Shown here in pieces: positions 32,968-41,856 of a stretch of DNA of 48,645 nt. The position numbers and the translations under genes were made by a program. Under the pieces are notes generated by a model. The model made no database searches and was not told the origin of the DNA. It was given only the letters and a program-made list of their open reading frames with translations. The stretch lies in assembly GCA_013154235.1 (NCBI GenBank), contig JAADCV010000081.1:1-48645 (forward strand), given 5' to 3'. Source of the stretch: Thermoproteota archaeon. Its GTDB lineage: Archaea > Thermoproteota > Thermoprotei_A > Sulfolobales > Ignisphaeraceae. The first letter of the stretch is position 1. Each line of letters begins with the position of its first letter.

Positions 32968-33732
32968 TCAGGCCTCCTCGATCTGTATCCTATCGCCCCG
33001 GATCCTAACTACTTTGTTCGGGTAAACTACTATCCCCTTATCGGTGATCTCGAAGGGGTGTCTACGCATATCGTGTTTCGTCCCACGCATCTTCCAGATT
33101 ATCAGCGTTCTAACAAGCTCACCTCCAACCTCATCTAGATCGAGCCTAATGATGCCATCAGCAGCATGCTCAACTCCCGGCCCTCCAAACCCTCTCTCCG
33201 TAACGCTAACCTGGGAAACCAAGATTGCTGTTGTTCCTAAGCCCGATAGAACCCTCTTGAGCTGCATCATTATGGAGCGAGCTACTGAAGGCTTCGTTAG
33301 GTATAGAGTCGATACCGAGTCTATGACTACCCTCTGCGCCCCAACATCCCTTATAGCTTGCTTAAGCACATCTAGAAGCTCCATAACGTCGTCAACACTT
33401 CTAACAACGTACCTCTCCCTCTTAGCAGCCTCCCCTATGCCTCCGGTAAACGCATCAACTATAGCGAACATCCCTTCCTCTTCATACTTCCTAACGTCCC
33501 ATCCGAACACGGCCATGTGTCTGCGTATCTGCACGGGATGCTCCTCGAGCGCGACGAGAACGCCGGGCTCGCCGTGCTGCAGCCCGTAGTAGAGGTACTG
33601 CTGCCCAAAGATCGTCTTGCCGGTGCCTGGACCCCCAGATAGCAGAACCACGTTTCTCTTAGGGATACCCCCATAGAGGAGCTCATCTAAGCCTGGGATA
33701 CCCGTCTTCACGCGCTCCAGCTTGAAGCTCAA
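32968..33732 (-). CDS. Single-domain KaiC-like RecA-superfamily ATPase
   Basis: The 254-residue protein has Walker [12 protein letters not shown] near residue 33, the KaiC-type [11 protein letters not shown] stretch, Walker [12 protein letters not shown] and a [22 protein letters not shown] segment typical of archaeal KaiC homologues. These proteins form hexamers and are thought to act in signalling rather than as clocks. The start is TTG 33732, with TTTATATTC (33766-33774, minus strand) as TATA box. It is followed by its HTH partner. Confidence 0.9.
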   Translation of the reverse strand: MSFKLERVKTGIPGLDELLYGGIPKRNVVLLSGGPGTGKTIFGQQYLYYGLQHGEPGVLVALEEHPVQIRRHMAVFGWDVRKYEEEGMFAIVDAFTGGIGEAAKRERYVVRSVDDVMELLDVLKQAIRDVGAQRVVIDSVSTLYLTKPSVARSIMMQLKRVLSGLGTTAILVSQVSVTERGFGGPGVEHAADGIIRLDLDEVGGELVRTLIIWKMRGTKHDMRRHPFEITDKGIVVYPNKVVRIRGDRIQIEEA

Positions 33733-33765
33733 TTCTCGTCCACCCCAACACTTTTAGCTAGTAGA

Positions 33766-33774
33766 GAATATAAA
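33766..33774 (-). promoter_or_regulatory. TATA box of the KaiC/HTH operon
   Basis: TTTATATTC on the minus strand lies about 38 nt before the KaiC TTG, giving an expected leader of about 12 nt. It is one of the clearest TATA boxes in the window. Confidence 0.55.
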
Positions 33775-33822
33775 TAGCAATTGCTTTTTGTTTCCACGTT
33801 ATAGCACTGTAGGTGCTAACGG

Positions 33823-35055
33823 TTGCGCAGCGCACGAAGACTTGTAGCAATATCGCTAGCTGGCATAGCTGTGGGCGTTGTAACGGGGCTAGCCTACGCT
33901 GCCCTAGCTGAAGCCATGAGAATCGCTAGGGATATCCATTCCTTAGCGTACTCTCTAGCTCCGTGGCTCACGGTACCTCTAGCGGTGCTAGGAGGGGTAG
34001 TAACGGGATTCATACTCAAGTACGTGTCGCCAGATGTAGCGGGTCCAGGTATAGATGCCGCGATAAACGCTATCGTGCGCCGATGGGGCTTGATGAAGCT
34101 TAGGACTACGGTAGCTAAGTTCGTTGCAACAGTTGCTACTGTTGGTCTAGGGGCTAGCGGTGGTCTCGTGGGTCCGATGGCTCAGATAGGCACTGGTATA
34201 GGCTCAAGGATCTCAACGCTACTGAAAATGGATAGGTTGTCTAGAAAGCGGGTAGCTCTAGTAGGTTTAGGAGCTGGAATAGCATCAGTGCTTCAAGCGC
34301 CGGTCTCGGGCGCGCTAGCATGCATGGAGATACTGTATAGAGGGCCAGGTTTAGAGGCTGGCGTGCTAGTGCCGTCGCTCTTCGCAACATTCGCGAGCGC
34401 GTTAACGACGTACCTACTACTCGGAGGATGGTACTCACACCTAGAGATACATGTGCCTAGAGCTCTCTTACTCAACCCTAGATTCTTAGCGTGCTCGCTG
34501 ATAGTTGGAGTAGCTGGTGGGCTGCTATCAATGGCGTTCTCAAGAACATACTTTAGCTTGGAGAACCTGTTTCAGAGAATGCGGATACCTATAGTCGTTA
34601 AGCCAGCTATAGGGTGCTGTATTGCTGCTACAATAGCTCTCGCGTTTCCAAGCGTCTACGGAACTGGGTGGGATCTAGTATGGATATCTATATCCTCTGC
34701 AAGCGCCTCACTACTAGCAACGCTGCTCGTTGCAAAGATGTTCGCAACTATCTTCACTCTGAGCTCCGGAGGGAGCGGAGGGATATTCGCGCCTACAATA
34801 GCGATAGGAGCGCTCCTAGGGTCTATCGTAGACAACGTGTTTGGGCTCCACAGACCGGATCTAATGGCGCTTATAGGCATAGCATCAATGCTATCAGGCC
34901 TGTGCAGGGTTCCCTTAGCTGCTGTAGTTCTGGTTGCTGAGGTTGCGGGAGGGGTCTACACCCTTCCTCCGGCAATAATAGCATCTCTAGTATCCTACCT
35001 AGTTGCAGGTCCAAAGGCGACCATCTATAAGAGCCAGCTAGAGGCGTCGCCATGA
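33823..35055 (+). CDS. ClC-family chloride channel or transporter
   Basis: The 410-residue membrane protein has ten or more hydrophobic segments and ClC selectivity-filter regions: SPDVAGPGIDAAI for GSGIP, GLGASGGLVGPMAQIG for GREGP, and GSGGIFAPTIAIGALLG, the well-conserved GxFxP motif. The gating Glu of GREGP is not visible in the expected place (GGLVGP), which is more typical of channel-like or uncoupled members. It lacks C-terminal CBS domains. The start is TTG 33823, and its stop overlaps the following gene by 4 nt. Confidence 0.88.
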   Translation: MRSARRLVAISLAGIAVGVVTGLAYAALAEAMRIARDIHSLAYSLAPWLTVPLAVLGGVVTGFILKYVSPDVAGPGIDAAINAIVRRWGLMKLRTTVAKFVATVATVGLGASGGLVGPMAQIGTGIGSRISTLLKMDRLSRKRVALVGLGAGIASVLQAPVSGALACMEILYRGPGLEAGVLVPSLFATFASALTTYLLLGGWYSHLEIHVPRALLLNPRFLACSLIVGVAGGLLSMAFSRTYFSLENLFQRMRIPIVVKPAIGCCIAATIALAFPSVYGTGWDLVWISISSASASLLATLLVAKMFATIFTLSSGGSGGIFAPTIAIGALLGSIVDNVFGLHRPDLMALIGIASMLSGLCRVPLAAVVLVAEVAGGVYTLPPAIIASLVSYLVAGPKATIYKSQLEASP

Positions 35056-35684
35056 CCCAGCTAAAGCTGTGCATAAACCGCCTGCTAAGATGGTATGAGA
35101 GAAATGGGCGTAGATTCATCTGGAGATCATCGAGGGACTGGTATATAGTGGCGCTTGCGGAGTTCATTCTTGTTCGCACGAGAGCTAGCGTGGCGGAGAA
35201 AGCACTTATGGAGATCCTCAACGCGTATCCAAGCTCCAGTGCCTTGTGTGCGGATCCCAGCAGAGCGATAAGGTTTCTAGAGCGCGTGTTTAGAAGAATA
35301 GGGCTTGTTAAGAGAGCTAGGTGGGTTCTCGACGCTGTATGCGCTATACATAGGGGAGAGGTTAACCTATGCGATCCGCGTAGCTTAATGAGTCTTAGAG
35401 GTATTGGCAACTACATAGCATCAGCTCTATCGAGCATCGTCTGCGGCTCGAACGAACCCTTCGTAGACACCAACGTTGCTCGTGTCTTATCACGGTGCCT
35501 CGGTAAGCGCGTTAGCCACGATGATGCGAGGAGGATCATACGAGACCTAGGAGCTAATGTTGCAGTGGTGTGCTTTGCACTAATAGATCTAGCTAACGCT
35601 CTATGTAAGCCTAGAAGACCAAGGTGCAGAGACTGCCCGCTAGCCTCCTGCTGCGTTACTGCACTTAGTTCGGATGTAGGATAG
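35052..35684 (+). CDS. HhH-GPD DNA glycosylase, Mig-like (T/G mismatch type)
   Basis: The 210-residue protein belongs to the endonuclease III/MutY superfamily. The helix-hairpin-helix is SLRGIGNYIASAL and the catalytic Asp is D139 (FVDTNVARVL). At the endonuclease III lysine position there is Tyr121, 18 residues before the Asp, the same spacing and residue as in the thymine-DNA glycosylase Mig. The C-terminus has the four Cys of a [4Fe-4S] cluster (C-x6-C-x2-C-x5-C). Removing thymine from G-T mismatches would counter cytosine deamination at high temperature. ATG overlaps the ClC stop. Confidence 0.85.
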   Translation: MTQLKLCINRLLRWYERNGRRFIWRSSRDWYIVALAEFILVRTRASVAEKALMEILNAYPSSSALCADPSRAIRFLERVFRRIGLVKRARWVLDAVCAIHRGEVNLCDPRSLMSLRGIGNYIASALSSIVCGSNEPFVDTNVARVLSRCLGKRVSHDDARRIIRDLGANVAVVCFALIDLANALCKPRRPRCRDCPLASCCVTALSSDVG

Positions 35685-35861
35685 CACTACCAGTTTCCCT
35701 AGCCGGTATATGAAGTAGAGAGCAAGGAGCAGCAGAACCACGAAGGTTCCAAAACCAGCGTACTGCCCGAACGCTTTAGCAACGAGCCCGCTAGCGCATA
35801 TAACGCAGGTGATGATAGCCATAGACGCTATCACGAAACCGACAACGCTAGCGTAGCCCAA
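35640..35861 (-). CDS. Small two-helix membrane protein (possible)
   Basis: The 73-residue frame predicts two membrane helices (ASVVGFVIASMAIITCVICASG and FGTFVVLLLLALYFIY) and a basic C-terminus. It opens with TTG 35861 and overlaps the end of the convergent glycosylase gene by 45 nt. The transmembrane pattern in the part outside the overlap supports a real protein, but there is no clear ribosome site and no known family. Confidence 0.4.
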   Translation of the reverse strand: MGYASVVGFVIASMAIITCVICASGLVAKAFGQYAGFGTFVVLLLLALYFIYRLGKLVVLSYIRTKCSNAAGG

Positions 35862-35897
35862 GGCTAGCTACCTAGTACCTTCGCTACACCCTCTACC

Positions 35898-35907
35898 GCT
35901 TTATCTG
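35898..35907 (+). promoter_or_regulatory. Putative promoter of the pilus locus
   Basis: GCTTTATCTG is centred about 22-26 nt before the GTG at 35924, consistent with a leaderless transcript. Confidence 0.45.
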
Positions 35908-35923
35908 TAGCGGGTAGCAAGGG

Positions 35924-37381
35924 GTGAGGTTGCTAAAGCTAATTAGTAGAAGGCAGATAGCACCGCTTCGAAAGAACCGCAGAGTGCTTCAGAAGCGCAG
36001 CGTGAAGTTTCTTAGTGCAGACACGCAGTCGCTATGCCTAGAGGTTTTAAAGAGCTATAGCCTAGGCGATGGCGTCAATGTTACCGTATGCATAGACAAG
36101 CACGGAGTTGCGAGATACCTTGTTAACGAACCTCCGCTATCTAGCAGCGAGCAGTCTCTCATATCTACGCTCTTGGACTACATCTACACTTCTTCAATGA
36201 CTATCGAAAACGAGGATGATCTAAAGGACTCGCTCATGAAGGCAGCCTCGGATCTAGGAATTGAGCAGGAACTAGTGAACGTATTCGACAAGGTATGGTA
36301 CTACGTAAGGCGCGATTCCTTTGGTTACGGAGTTCTAGACCCACTATTCAGAGATAGCGATATAGAAGATATAGAGCTTTCACATTGGTCCACACCTGTT
36401 ACCGTAGTTCACAGAAGGTTCCTAGCGTATGAGTCGCTAGTTACGAACATAAGGTTCTCAAGCGAGGAAGAAGTTAAGGCTATCATTGAGAGGCTAGCCC
36501 TAAGAACGGGGCGAGCAATATCTTTAGCTAACCCGGAGCTCCACGCCGCCCTACCCGAGGGCTACAGGCTTGCTGCTACGTTAGGAGAACCCGTGTCCTC
36601 TTCACCAACATTCGATATACGCAAGTTTCCACGCGTTCCAATAGATATCGCGACACTGATGCGAGAACACGTTATCGATCCTTCTATAGCAGCACTAATA
36701 TGGCTTGTAAACGACGCAAAAATGTTCTACTGCGTGATTGGGGGTAGCGGTACAGGTAAGACAACGCTTCTCAATGCCCTTCTTCAGCTAAGCAATCCCC
36801 TATGGAAGATAGTCGTCGTTCAAGATATTCCGGAGGTAAAGCTTCCCGGAAGACCTAGGTTTATCCAGCTATTTGGAGAATCTACTCAGGAACAGTTTAG
36901 GAGATGCGTAACTGCTCTCAGGTACAGACCCGATATACTTGTAGTTGGAGAGGTTAGAGGACGAGAGATAAGGGCTCTAGTTAGAGCAGTAGCTTCTGGC
37001 TCAGGATCAGCCTCGACATTCCACGCCTCAACACCTAGCGAGTACGAGATGGCGGTGCGAAACATTCTTCCGCGCGATCTCTACATTATGCTAACACTAA
37101 ACACTGCAGTGCTCATTCACGTAGCTAGAGTTCGCATAGGCTCAGCAGTTGAGCGTAGGGTTGTAGCTGTCTACGAACGTCGTTCTAACGGCTGGACAAC
37201 TATTTACAGAGTTAACGAATTCGATAGCATTAGGAACTGCGAATCCCTCAAGCGCGCTGCATCGCGCCTTAGGATTGAAGACCCTGTATCTGAGCTAGAG
37301 CGTAGGATAGACTATCTCAATCGCATAGCTCCAGGATATGAAAACGTTGAGAGGCACATGAGGAAGTTCTACGGTGTTTAA
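35924..37381 (+). CDS. Type IV pilus/archaellum-type secretion ATPase (FlaI/GspE family)
   Basis: The 485-residue protein is a full secretion ATPase: N-terminal domain to about residue 240, Walker A GGSGTGKT (273-280), the Asp box VVQDIPEVKL (298-307), Walker B DILVVGEVRGRE (337-348) and the His box STFHAST (364-370). It powers pilin extrusion through the membrane platform protein encoded next. The GTG start and a TATA-like element fit a leaderless message. The following gene starts 2 nt after its stop. Archaellum partners such as FlaH and FlaX are absent, so an adhesion pilus is more likely than a swimming organelle. Confidence 0.9.
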   Translation: MRLLKLISRRQIAPLRKNRRVLQKRSVKFLSADTQSLCLEVLKSYSLGDGVNVTVCIDKHGVARYLVNEPPLSSSEQSLISTLLDYIYTSSMTIENEDDLKDSLMKAASDLGIEQELVNVFDKVWYYVRRDSFGYGVLDPLFRDSDIEDIELSHWSTPVTVVHRRFLAYESLVTNIRFSSEEEVKAIIERLALRTGRAISLANPELHAALPEGYRLAATLGEPVSSSPTFDIRKFPRVPIDIATLMREHVIDPSIAALIWLVNDAKMFYCVIGGSGTGKTTLLNALLQLSNPLWKIVVVQDIPEVKLPGRPRFIQLFGESTQEQFRRCVTALRYRPDILVVGEVRGREIRALVRAVASGSGSASTFHASTPSEYEMAVRNILPRDLYIMLTLNTAVLIHVARVRIGSAVERRVVAVYERRSNGWTTIYRVNEFDSIRNCESLKRAASRLRIEDPVSELERRIDYLNRIAPGYENVERHMRKFYGV

Positions 37382-37383
37382 CT

Positions 37384-39135
37384 ATGATTGAGAGCATGTT
37401 AGCTAAGAACAGGTATGTGCTTAGCTTAGAGGGTCTAGGAGGACTATGGATATCAATAGCTACAACACTACTAGAGACTAAGTTCCTAGTGGACTTCATA
37501 TCTAGAGAGACACCCTCAAGGACTCTATCTCCCGACATGCTTTCAATGCTTCTAGCCTACATTGCATCGGTAATAGGGCTACCGCTAGTACTAGCATGGA
37601 TACCGGGAGCACTTAAGGAGCTTTCGAAAATGTACAGAGCCTTTGCTGAACGCTCGTGCCTACCATTCAGAATACCTAAGCTGAGAACGAGGCTGTCGCT
37701 ACTAGGTTTCGCAATCCCTATATCGTCTCTCTGCGTAGTGGCCTCCATAGTTCTATCAAACCCGCTGCTAGCGCTAGCAGGTTTTGTACCTACTCTAATA
37801 GCGTCTCTTGTGATACTAGCTCCCGTAGTAGCCCTGGGAGAACATAGGAGAAGAATAGATACGGAGCTGCCCTGGTTTGCTGTCCTACTCGATCTTAGCG
37901 AGTCCGTAGGCGCTGGAATAAAGTTTCTAGGGGAGAGGATAAGGAGAACGAGAATACTTCCAGCCATATCCAAGGAGCTCGATGCTATAGCTAGAGACGC
38001 TAGGCTACGATCATCATCATACATAGACTCGCTGATGCGGCGCGCCGACCTTACACCTAGTTACCGCCTTTCGAGGTTCCTCAGAGGATACGCATCGAGA
38101 CTGCGAAGCGGTTCCCCCATTGTTCAGTGGCTAAGGATGTGGATACTCGAGGAGTTCATGAGAAGCGAGTTCAGCTATAGGATGTTCAGCGAGAGGGCTT
38201 CGATAATGATAAGCCAGGTCGCTATAGGCATATACGTCTTCGTTCCTGTTGTTATGGCGGCTCTAGGAGCTCTCTCATCGCCTCTGATGCTGATAGTTCC
38301 AGTAGTCGGTACGCCAGCACTAATAGCGCTTGCCTACGCGATAAGACCCAAGACAATGGATTGCATAGATCGCAAACACATAGTGCTACCAGCCATACTA
38401 TGCATAGCAACATCGATAATGCTTTTCCCTCTACTTAAAGGGTACGCAGTAATCGCTGGTTGGCTTCTAGGCATAGTGGCTGGAATAAAGGCGTATAGCC
38501 AAGTTAGGGAGTGCTCCATGCTACGTAGGGATTCGTTCGACATCCTCAACTACGTGACAGAGCTACGGAGAATAGGCTTGTCAATTCCTTCAGCCTTGAA
38601 ACAGATCTCTAAGGAGTCCAAGCTCCACAAAATATCGAGAAGAAGAATAGAGGAGGTTCTTCAGCTCCACGAGCTAGGCGTGCCGTTAACAGAGACTATT
38701 AGGTACGTAAGGACGCCGAGCTTCATGTTCAAGTTTGTTGTCTTTTCTCTAGGTATAATGCATGAGAGCGGAGCTAGCGATCCCAGCGTCATACAACGCT
38801 TGCTAGAGACGCTAAGAAGAATAGACGTACTTGAGGAGAGCTCAAGAAAGGTTGCACTACTCTTTGACGCTCTATCCGTAGCAACAATCGGGATAGTTAT
38901 CTGGATAGCAAAGACCCTTGCAGGCATAGTTTCAGTTACATCCACCTATACGTTAGCAGCAACGCTTCAAGTATTTCCCGTAGCCCCCCAGCTATCACTG
39001 CTAATCCCCATAGCGCTGCTAGGCTACAGCATCGTATCAACAATACTCAGAACCGGTGCACCCATATTCGAGCTAAGGCAAGTAGCGTTCCTCGCAATAG
39101 CGCTTCTCGCAGTAGTTGCACTGACCCTCTTTTAA
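37384..39135 (+). CDS. Type IV pilus platform membrane protein (FlaJ/TadC family)
   Basis: The 583-residue protein has two copies of the T2SSF/TadC-like cytoplasmic helix module, one around residues 150-270 and one around 380-490, each followed by hydrophobic membrane segments (such as ASIMISQVAIGIYVFVPVVMAALG and SVATIGIVIWIAKTLAGIV). About nine membrane segments are present. It anchors the pilus base and turns ATPase motion into filament assembly. It directly follows the ATPase gene. Its length is in the upper range for FlaJ homologues. Confidence 0.85.
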   Translation: MIESMLAKNRYVLSLEGLGGLWISIATTLLETKFLVDFISRETPSRTLSPDMLSMLLAYIASVIGLPLVLAWIPGALKELSKMYRAFAERSCLPFRIPKLRTRLSLLGFAIPISSLCVVASIVLSNPLLALAGFVPTLIASLVILAPVVALGEHRRRIDTELPWFAVLLDLSESVGAGIKFLGERIRRTRILPAISKELDAIARDARLRSSSYIDSLMRRADLTPSYRLSRFLRGYASRLRSGSPIVQWLRMWILEEFMRSEFSYRMFSERASIMISQVAIGIYVFVPVVMAALGALSSPLMLIVPVVGTPALIALAYAIRPKTMDCIDRKHIVLPAILCIATSIMLFPLLKGYAVIAGWLLGIVAGIKAYSQVRECSMLRRDSFDILNYVTELRRIGLSIPSALKQISKESKLHKISRRRIEEVLQLHELGVPLTETIRYVRTPSFMFKFVVFSLGIMHESGASDPSVIQRLLETLRRIDVLEESSRKVALLFDALSVATIGIVIWIAKTLAGIVSVTSTYTLAATLQVFPVAPQLSLLIPIALLGYSIVSTILRTGAPIFELRQVAFLAIALLAVVALTLF

Positions 39136-39136
39136 A
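39130..39136 (+). promoter_or_regulatory. Strong TATA box of the first pilin gene
   Basis: TTTTAAA overlaps the last codons of the platform gene and lies about 26 nt before the pilin GTG at 39158. It suggests that the pilin is made in excess from its own leaderless transcript. Confidence 0.55.
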
Positions 39137-39157
39137 CCCTTCATTACTAGCGGGGGT

Positions 39158-39607
39158 GTGCGCTTGAGGTCCTTCAGAAAAGGAATGAGCGAAATGATGG
39201 CTATAGTGATAGGGGTTGTGCTAACAGTCGCTATAGGGGCAGCACTATGGCCACTTCTAAGCGGTATGATAACTAGCCAGAGTCAGAATGCCAAGATGAT
39301 AGTGAGTGTCTCAGCCTCAGACCTATACAATGGCAACGTCTCGGTCATAGTGAACGTTAAGAATGTTGGCGGCACCACGCTAGAGGACGTTAAGGTCGTA
39401 AAGGTTATAGTATACAATGGAACTACCGCTAAGGTTATTCAAGACATTCCGCAGCCAACTATAGCCTCAAAGCTAGTGATAGGTGCCTCCGCATCGAAAA
39501 TGCTCATAGTTCCCGGCCAAGCTGGCGATAGTATAGTGGTCGTAGTTAGTGCCAAAGCAGGAAACAACATCATATACGCGCAAGGAAAGGCTGTAGTAAC
39601 TAGCTAA
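39158..39607 (+). CDS. Type IV pilin with class III signal peptide (major pilin candidate)
   Basis: The 149-residue protein starts with a basic leader ending in FRKG, then MSEMMAIVIGVV and a hydrophobic helix. This is the archaeal class III signal peptide; cleavage after Gly9 by a PibD-type peptidase would leave the mature pilin. The body is a small beta-rich domain (VSVIVNVKNVGGTTLEDVKVVKVIVYNG) of the archaellin-like or DUF1628-type fold. Its own TATA box and the T-rich stretch after it suggest separate strong transcription. The peptidase gene is not in the window. Confidence 0.88.
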   Translation: MRLRSFRKGMSEMMAIVIGVVLTVAIGAALWPLLSGMITSQSQNAKMIVSVSASDLYNGNVSVIVNVKNVGGTTLEDVKVVKVIVYNGTTAKVIQDIPQPTIASKLVIGASASKMLIVPGQAGDSIVVVVSAKAGNNIIYAQGKAVVTS

Positions 39608-39635
39608 GCACCTACATACTACGTACACGAACACC

Positions 39636-39655
39636 TCTTTTTAACCTGTTTTCTC
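39636..39655 (+). terminator. Pyrimidine-rich end region after the major pilin gene
   Basis: Two T-runs (CTCTTTTTAACC and TGTTTTCTCC) follow 30 nt after the pilin stop, a typical archaeal U-rich terminator. The first run could instead, or also, act as TATA box for the next gene (start ATG 39667). Confidence 0.45.
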
Positions 39656-39666
39656 CTTAGGGGAAC

Positions 39667-40014
39667 ATGAACAGAGCTCTCTCGAACCTAATTGCGCTCG
39701 TTATAACTACTGCTATACTAGTCGCAGCATCATCGATAGTAATAATGAAGTACCACCTTGTACTCTCCGCCCTCAAGCCTCAACATGGCGTTTCACTCAA
39801 AGCCATATGCTCTAAAGTAATGAACTCTTCACTGTATCTATGCATAATTAGGTCTAGCGTTAGGTACTGCGGAAAGCTTCACATTATCACAGAGAATGGT
39901 ACGCTAACCCTGAACCGCTGCATTGGTCCTAGGTTAGCTATAGTACTAGCCCTAGCTTCCAAACCTATCGCTGTTCGCGTTGACAACAAGATAAAGCTCG
40001 TGGAGGTGAGGTAG
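39667..40014 (+). CDS. Small second pilin-like protein
   Basis: The 115-residue protein begins MNRA and continues with a hydrophobic helix (LIALVITTAILVAASSIVIM), compatible with PibD cleavage after Ala4. The exported part holds four Cys residues (KAICSK, SLYLCII, RYCGKL and LNRCIG) that could form disulphides. It is probably a minor pilin. It ends just before the next pilin-like gene, which starts 4 nt downstream. Confidence 0.75.
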   Translation: MNRALSNLIALVITTAILVAASSIVIMKYHLVLSALKPQHGVSLKAICSKVMNSSLYLCIIRSSVRYCGKLHIITENGTLTLNRCIGPRLAIVLALASKPIAVRVDNKIKLVEVR

Positions 40015-40017
40015 CTC

Positions 40018-41856
40018 ATGAGGTTCCGCAGCTCCTTCCGTAAAGCACAGGGGGAGTACGTTGCTGCACTTGTAATGCTCTCACTACTAGTATCGATGGT
40101 AGCGCTGCTAGCGGAATGGCAAGCAGCGATTCACCAGAGCGCTGAGCAAGCAATAGAGGATATAGAGAAGAGCAAGGAGATGCTAGAGGTCTTCAGGAGC
40201 TCTAGCTCGATAAGGGTAGTGAACTCGTGGGGCAAACCAAGCACTATTATCGCTATAGTATTCAAATTCGCGGACTCAGAATCCCTGAGCGCTGCACTTG
40301 CTGAGCTTAGCAAAGCAGTGCGTCTAGGTAAGCTTGTTATCGATAAGCACGACTTGATAGCGGTTCTACAGCTGCCTAGAGAGAGCTGGATTACAGTTGA
40401 TCCAGCATCAGCTACAGATATCAACGCCTCGATAGATCCCGCTATTCCTATCCTAGTTAACCATTCTAGAACTGTCTGCGTGTACACACTCTACAGCAAC
40501 ATATTCTGCAACTCAACACCAGCATCCCTAGGTCTAATACCTAACGCTACCCAACCAGCGCTACTATTCAACGACACTACCCATATACTGAACAGGCTTG
40601 CAGTAATTAACTACAGTAAGGTCGTGCCAGTATCCTTCACGTATCCACCATTCTCCGCTGCAATACCGCCTAGCATCCCGATAATAATAGTGAAGGATCT
40701 TAAGAGCCTTCCGAGGTTCCTTGTAGAGACCGTTGTCAAGCTTAAGGTGCTTATAAACTTCTCATGTCATAGCGTAGTATGTCCCTGGACCCCTAGGAAC
40801 TTCACAATAATTTTGGGTAACGGTGCTAAGGTTAAGCCTAGCTACGTATGTCTCTTCAATCCCTACCCAGTGTATCTGATAGGGTGCAGCAATGGCGACG
40901 AACCTGTAAGAACATCGCTTAGGTTTATGTTAGCGGTTGTAGACGGGGTGCCTGTATACATCGATACGCTCAGCGGACCATATCCATACACTGTGTCCTT
41001 CATTACCTTTGCCGGGATCTCTAACGGTACCTACACTATAGCTGAAGCCTATGTTACGTCTGTAGCATTCAAGGGCTCTAACGTTGTGGCTGTAATGCAT
41101 ACAAGCTATAGTTGGCGCTTATGCAAGTTCACTATCTGGAGCTCTTGGGGCCTGTGCTCAAACTCTTTTGTCTATACCTTGGCTGGTAGCGGGCTGTATG
41201 GGGTTGCTAGGTACGGACTCTTCGACTTACCTCTACTGGTGCTAAAGAAGACCTCGCCGCAGCTATATCCTCCAAAAGCACCTACTCCCCCGCTGTCAAA
41301 GGTTGCTGTCACTATATATCAGTACTACCCTGGGTACGCGCCAAATATAGTGTCACATAATCTCAGATACATGAGTGGGGGTTACGCAGACGTAGTAAGT
41401 TTGAGCTCTGTAATGGCAGTATTTATCCAGCCTGTTGCTAGATTGCGTGTGCTAGTACCAACATATGTTGTTGCTAGCAACGGTACAAAGATTAGATTCC
41501 GGATTCCTTTGCTGACGCTAAGCCTCACTAATGTCTATAGTGTCGCTGGATACGTGATTAGCGCCGTAAAAACCAACTACACCGTTAGAGGTGTGGAGGT
41601 AGTTTCTGGAAAGGTGTATAGAGGGTACGAGATAACTACGGGCAGGTTCAATCTTGGTCTACAGCCTCCCGTATCGTCTAGGTATGTATATACGCTATTC
41701 GTTGTAGTTAGCAGCAGCAGGCTTGACGAATTTAGCGTAGTGCTACTGCACTGGCCCGCAACTATAGTTCCAGCACCTAGCTTCCAACTACCAGCTTCTC
41801 ACCGCCACACAGTCGGCGCAGTAGCTCCACTGCTGAAAGTGATGCCAAGTAGCTAG
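40018..41856 (+). CDS. Large exported protein with pilin-type N-terminus
   Basis: The 612-residue protein starts with a basic leader ending FRKA, then QGEYVAALVMLSLLVSMVALL, a pilin-type helix with the RKA cleavage context and Glu at +3. The rest is a large external domain rich in Val, Ser, Tyr and Pro with many N-x-S/T sequons (for example NYSK, NFSC, NFTI, NGTY and NYTV) expected to be glycosylated. It probably sits at the pilus tip or serves as an adhesin. Its 3' end overlaps the convergent nadX gene by 80 nt. It is not similar to any family I recognise beyond the leader. Confidence 0.8.
   Translation: MRFRSSFRKAQGEYVAALVMLSLLVSMVALLAEWQAAIHQSAEQAIEDIEKSKEMLEVFRSSSSIRVVNSWGKPSTIIAIVFKFADSESLSAALAELSKAVRLGKLVIDKHDLIAVLQLPRESWITVDPASATDINASIDPAIPILVNHSRTVCVYTLYSNIFCNSTPASLGLIPNATQPALLFNDTTHILNRLAVINYSKVVPVSFTYPPFSAAIPPSIPIIIVKDLKSLPRFLVETVVKLKVLINFSCHSVVCPWTPRNFTIILGNGAKVKPSYVCLFNPYPVYLIGCSNGDEPVRTSLRFMLAVVDGVPVYIDTLSGPYPYTVSFITFAGISNGTYTIAEAYVTSVAFKGSNVVAVMHTSYSWRLCKFTIWSSWGLCSNSFVYTLAGSGLYGVARYGLFDLPLLVLKKTSPQLYPPKAPTPPLSKVAVTIYQYYPGYAPNIVSHNLRYMSGGYADVVSLSSVMAVFIQPVARLRVLVPTYVVASNGTKIRFRIPLLTLSLTNVYSVAGYVISAVKTNYTVRGVEVVSGKVYRGYEITTGRFNLGLQPPVSSRYVYTLFVVVSSSRLDEFSVVLLHWPATIVPAPSFQLPASHRHTVGAVAPLLKVMPSS

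Noticed and set aside
35924-41856. Archaellum (swimming filament) operon
   Set aside because: The ATPase and platform protein are shared with pili, but FlaH, FlaX, FlaF/G-type genes and repeated archaellin genes are absent.
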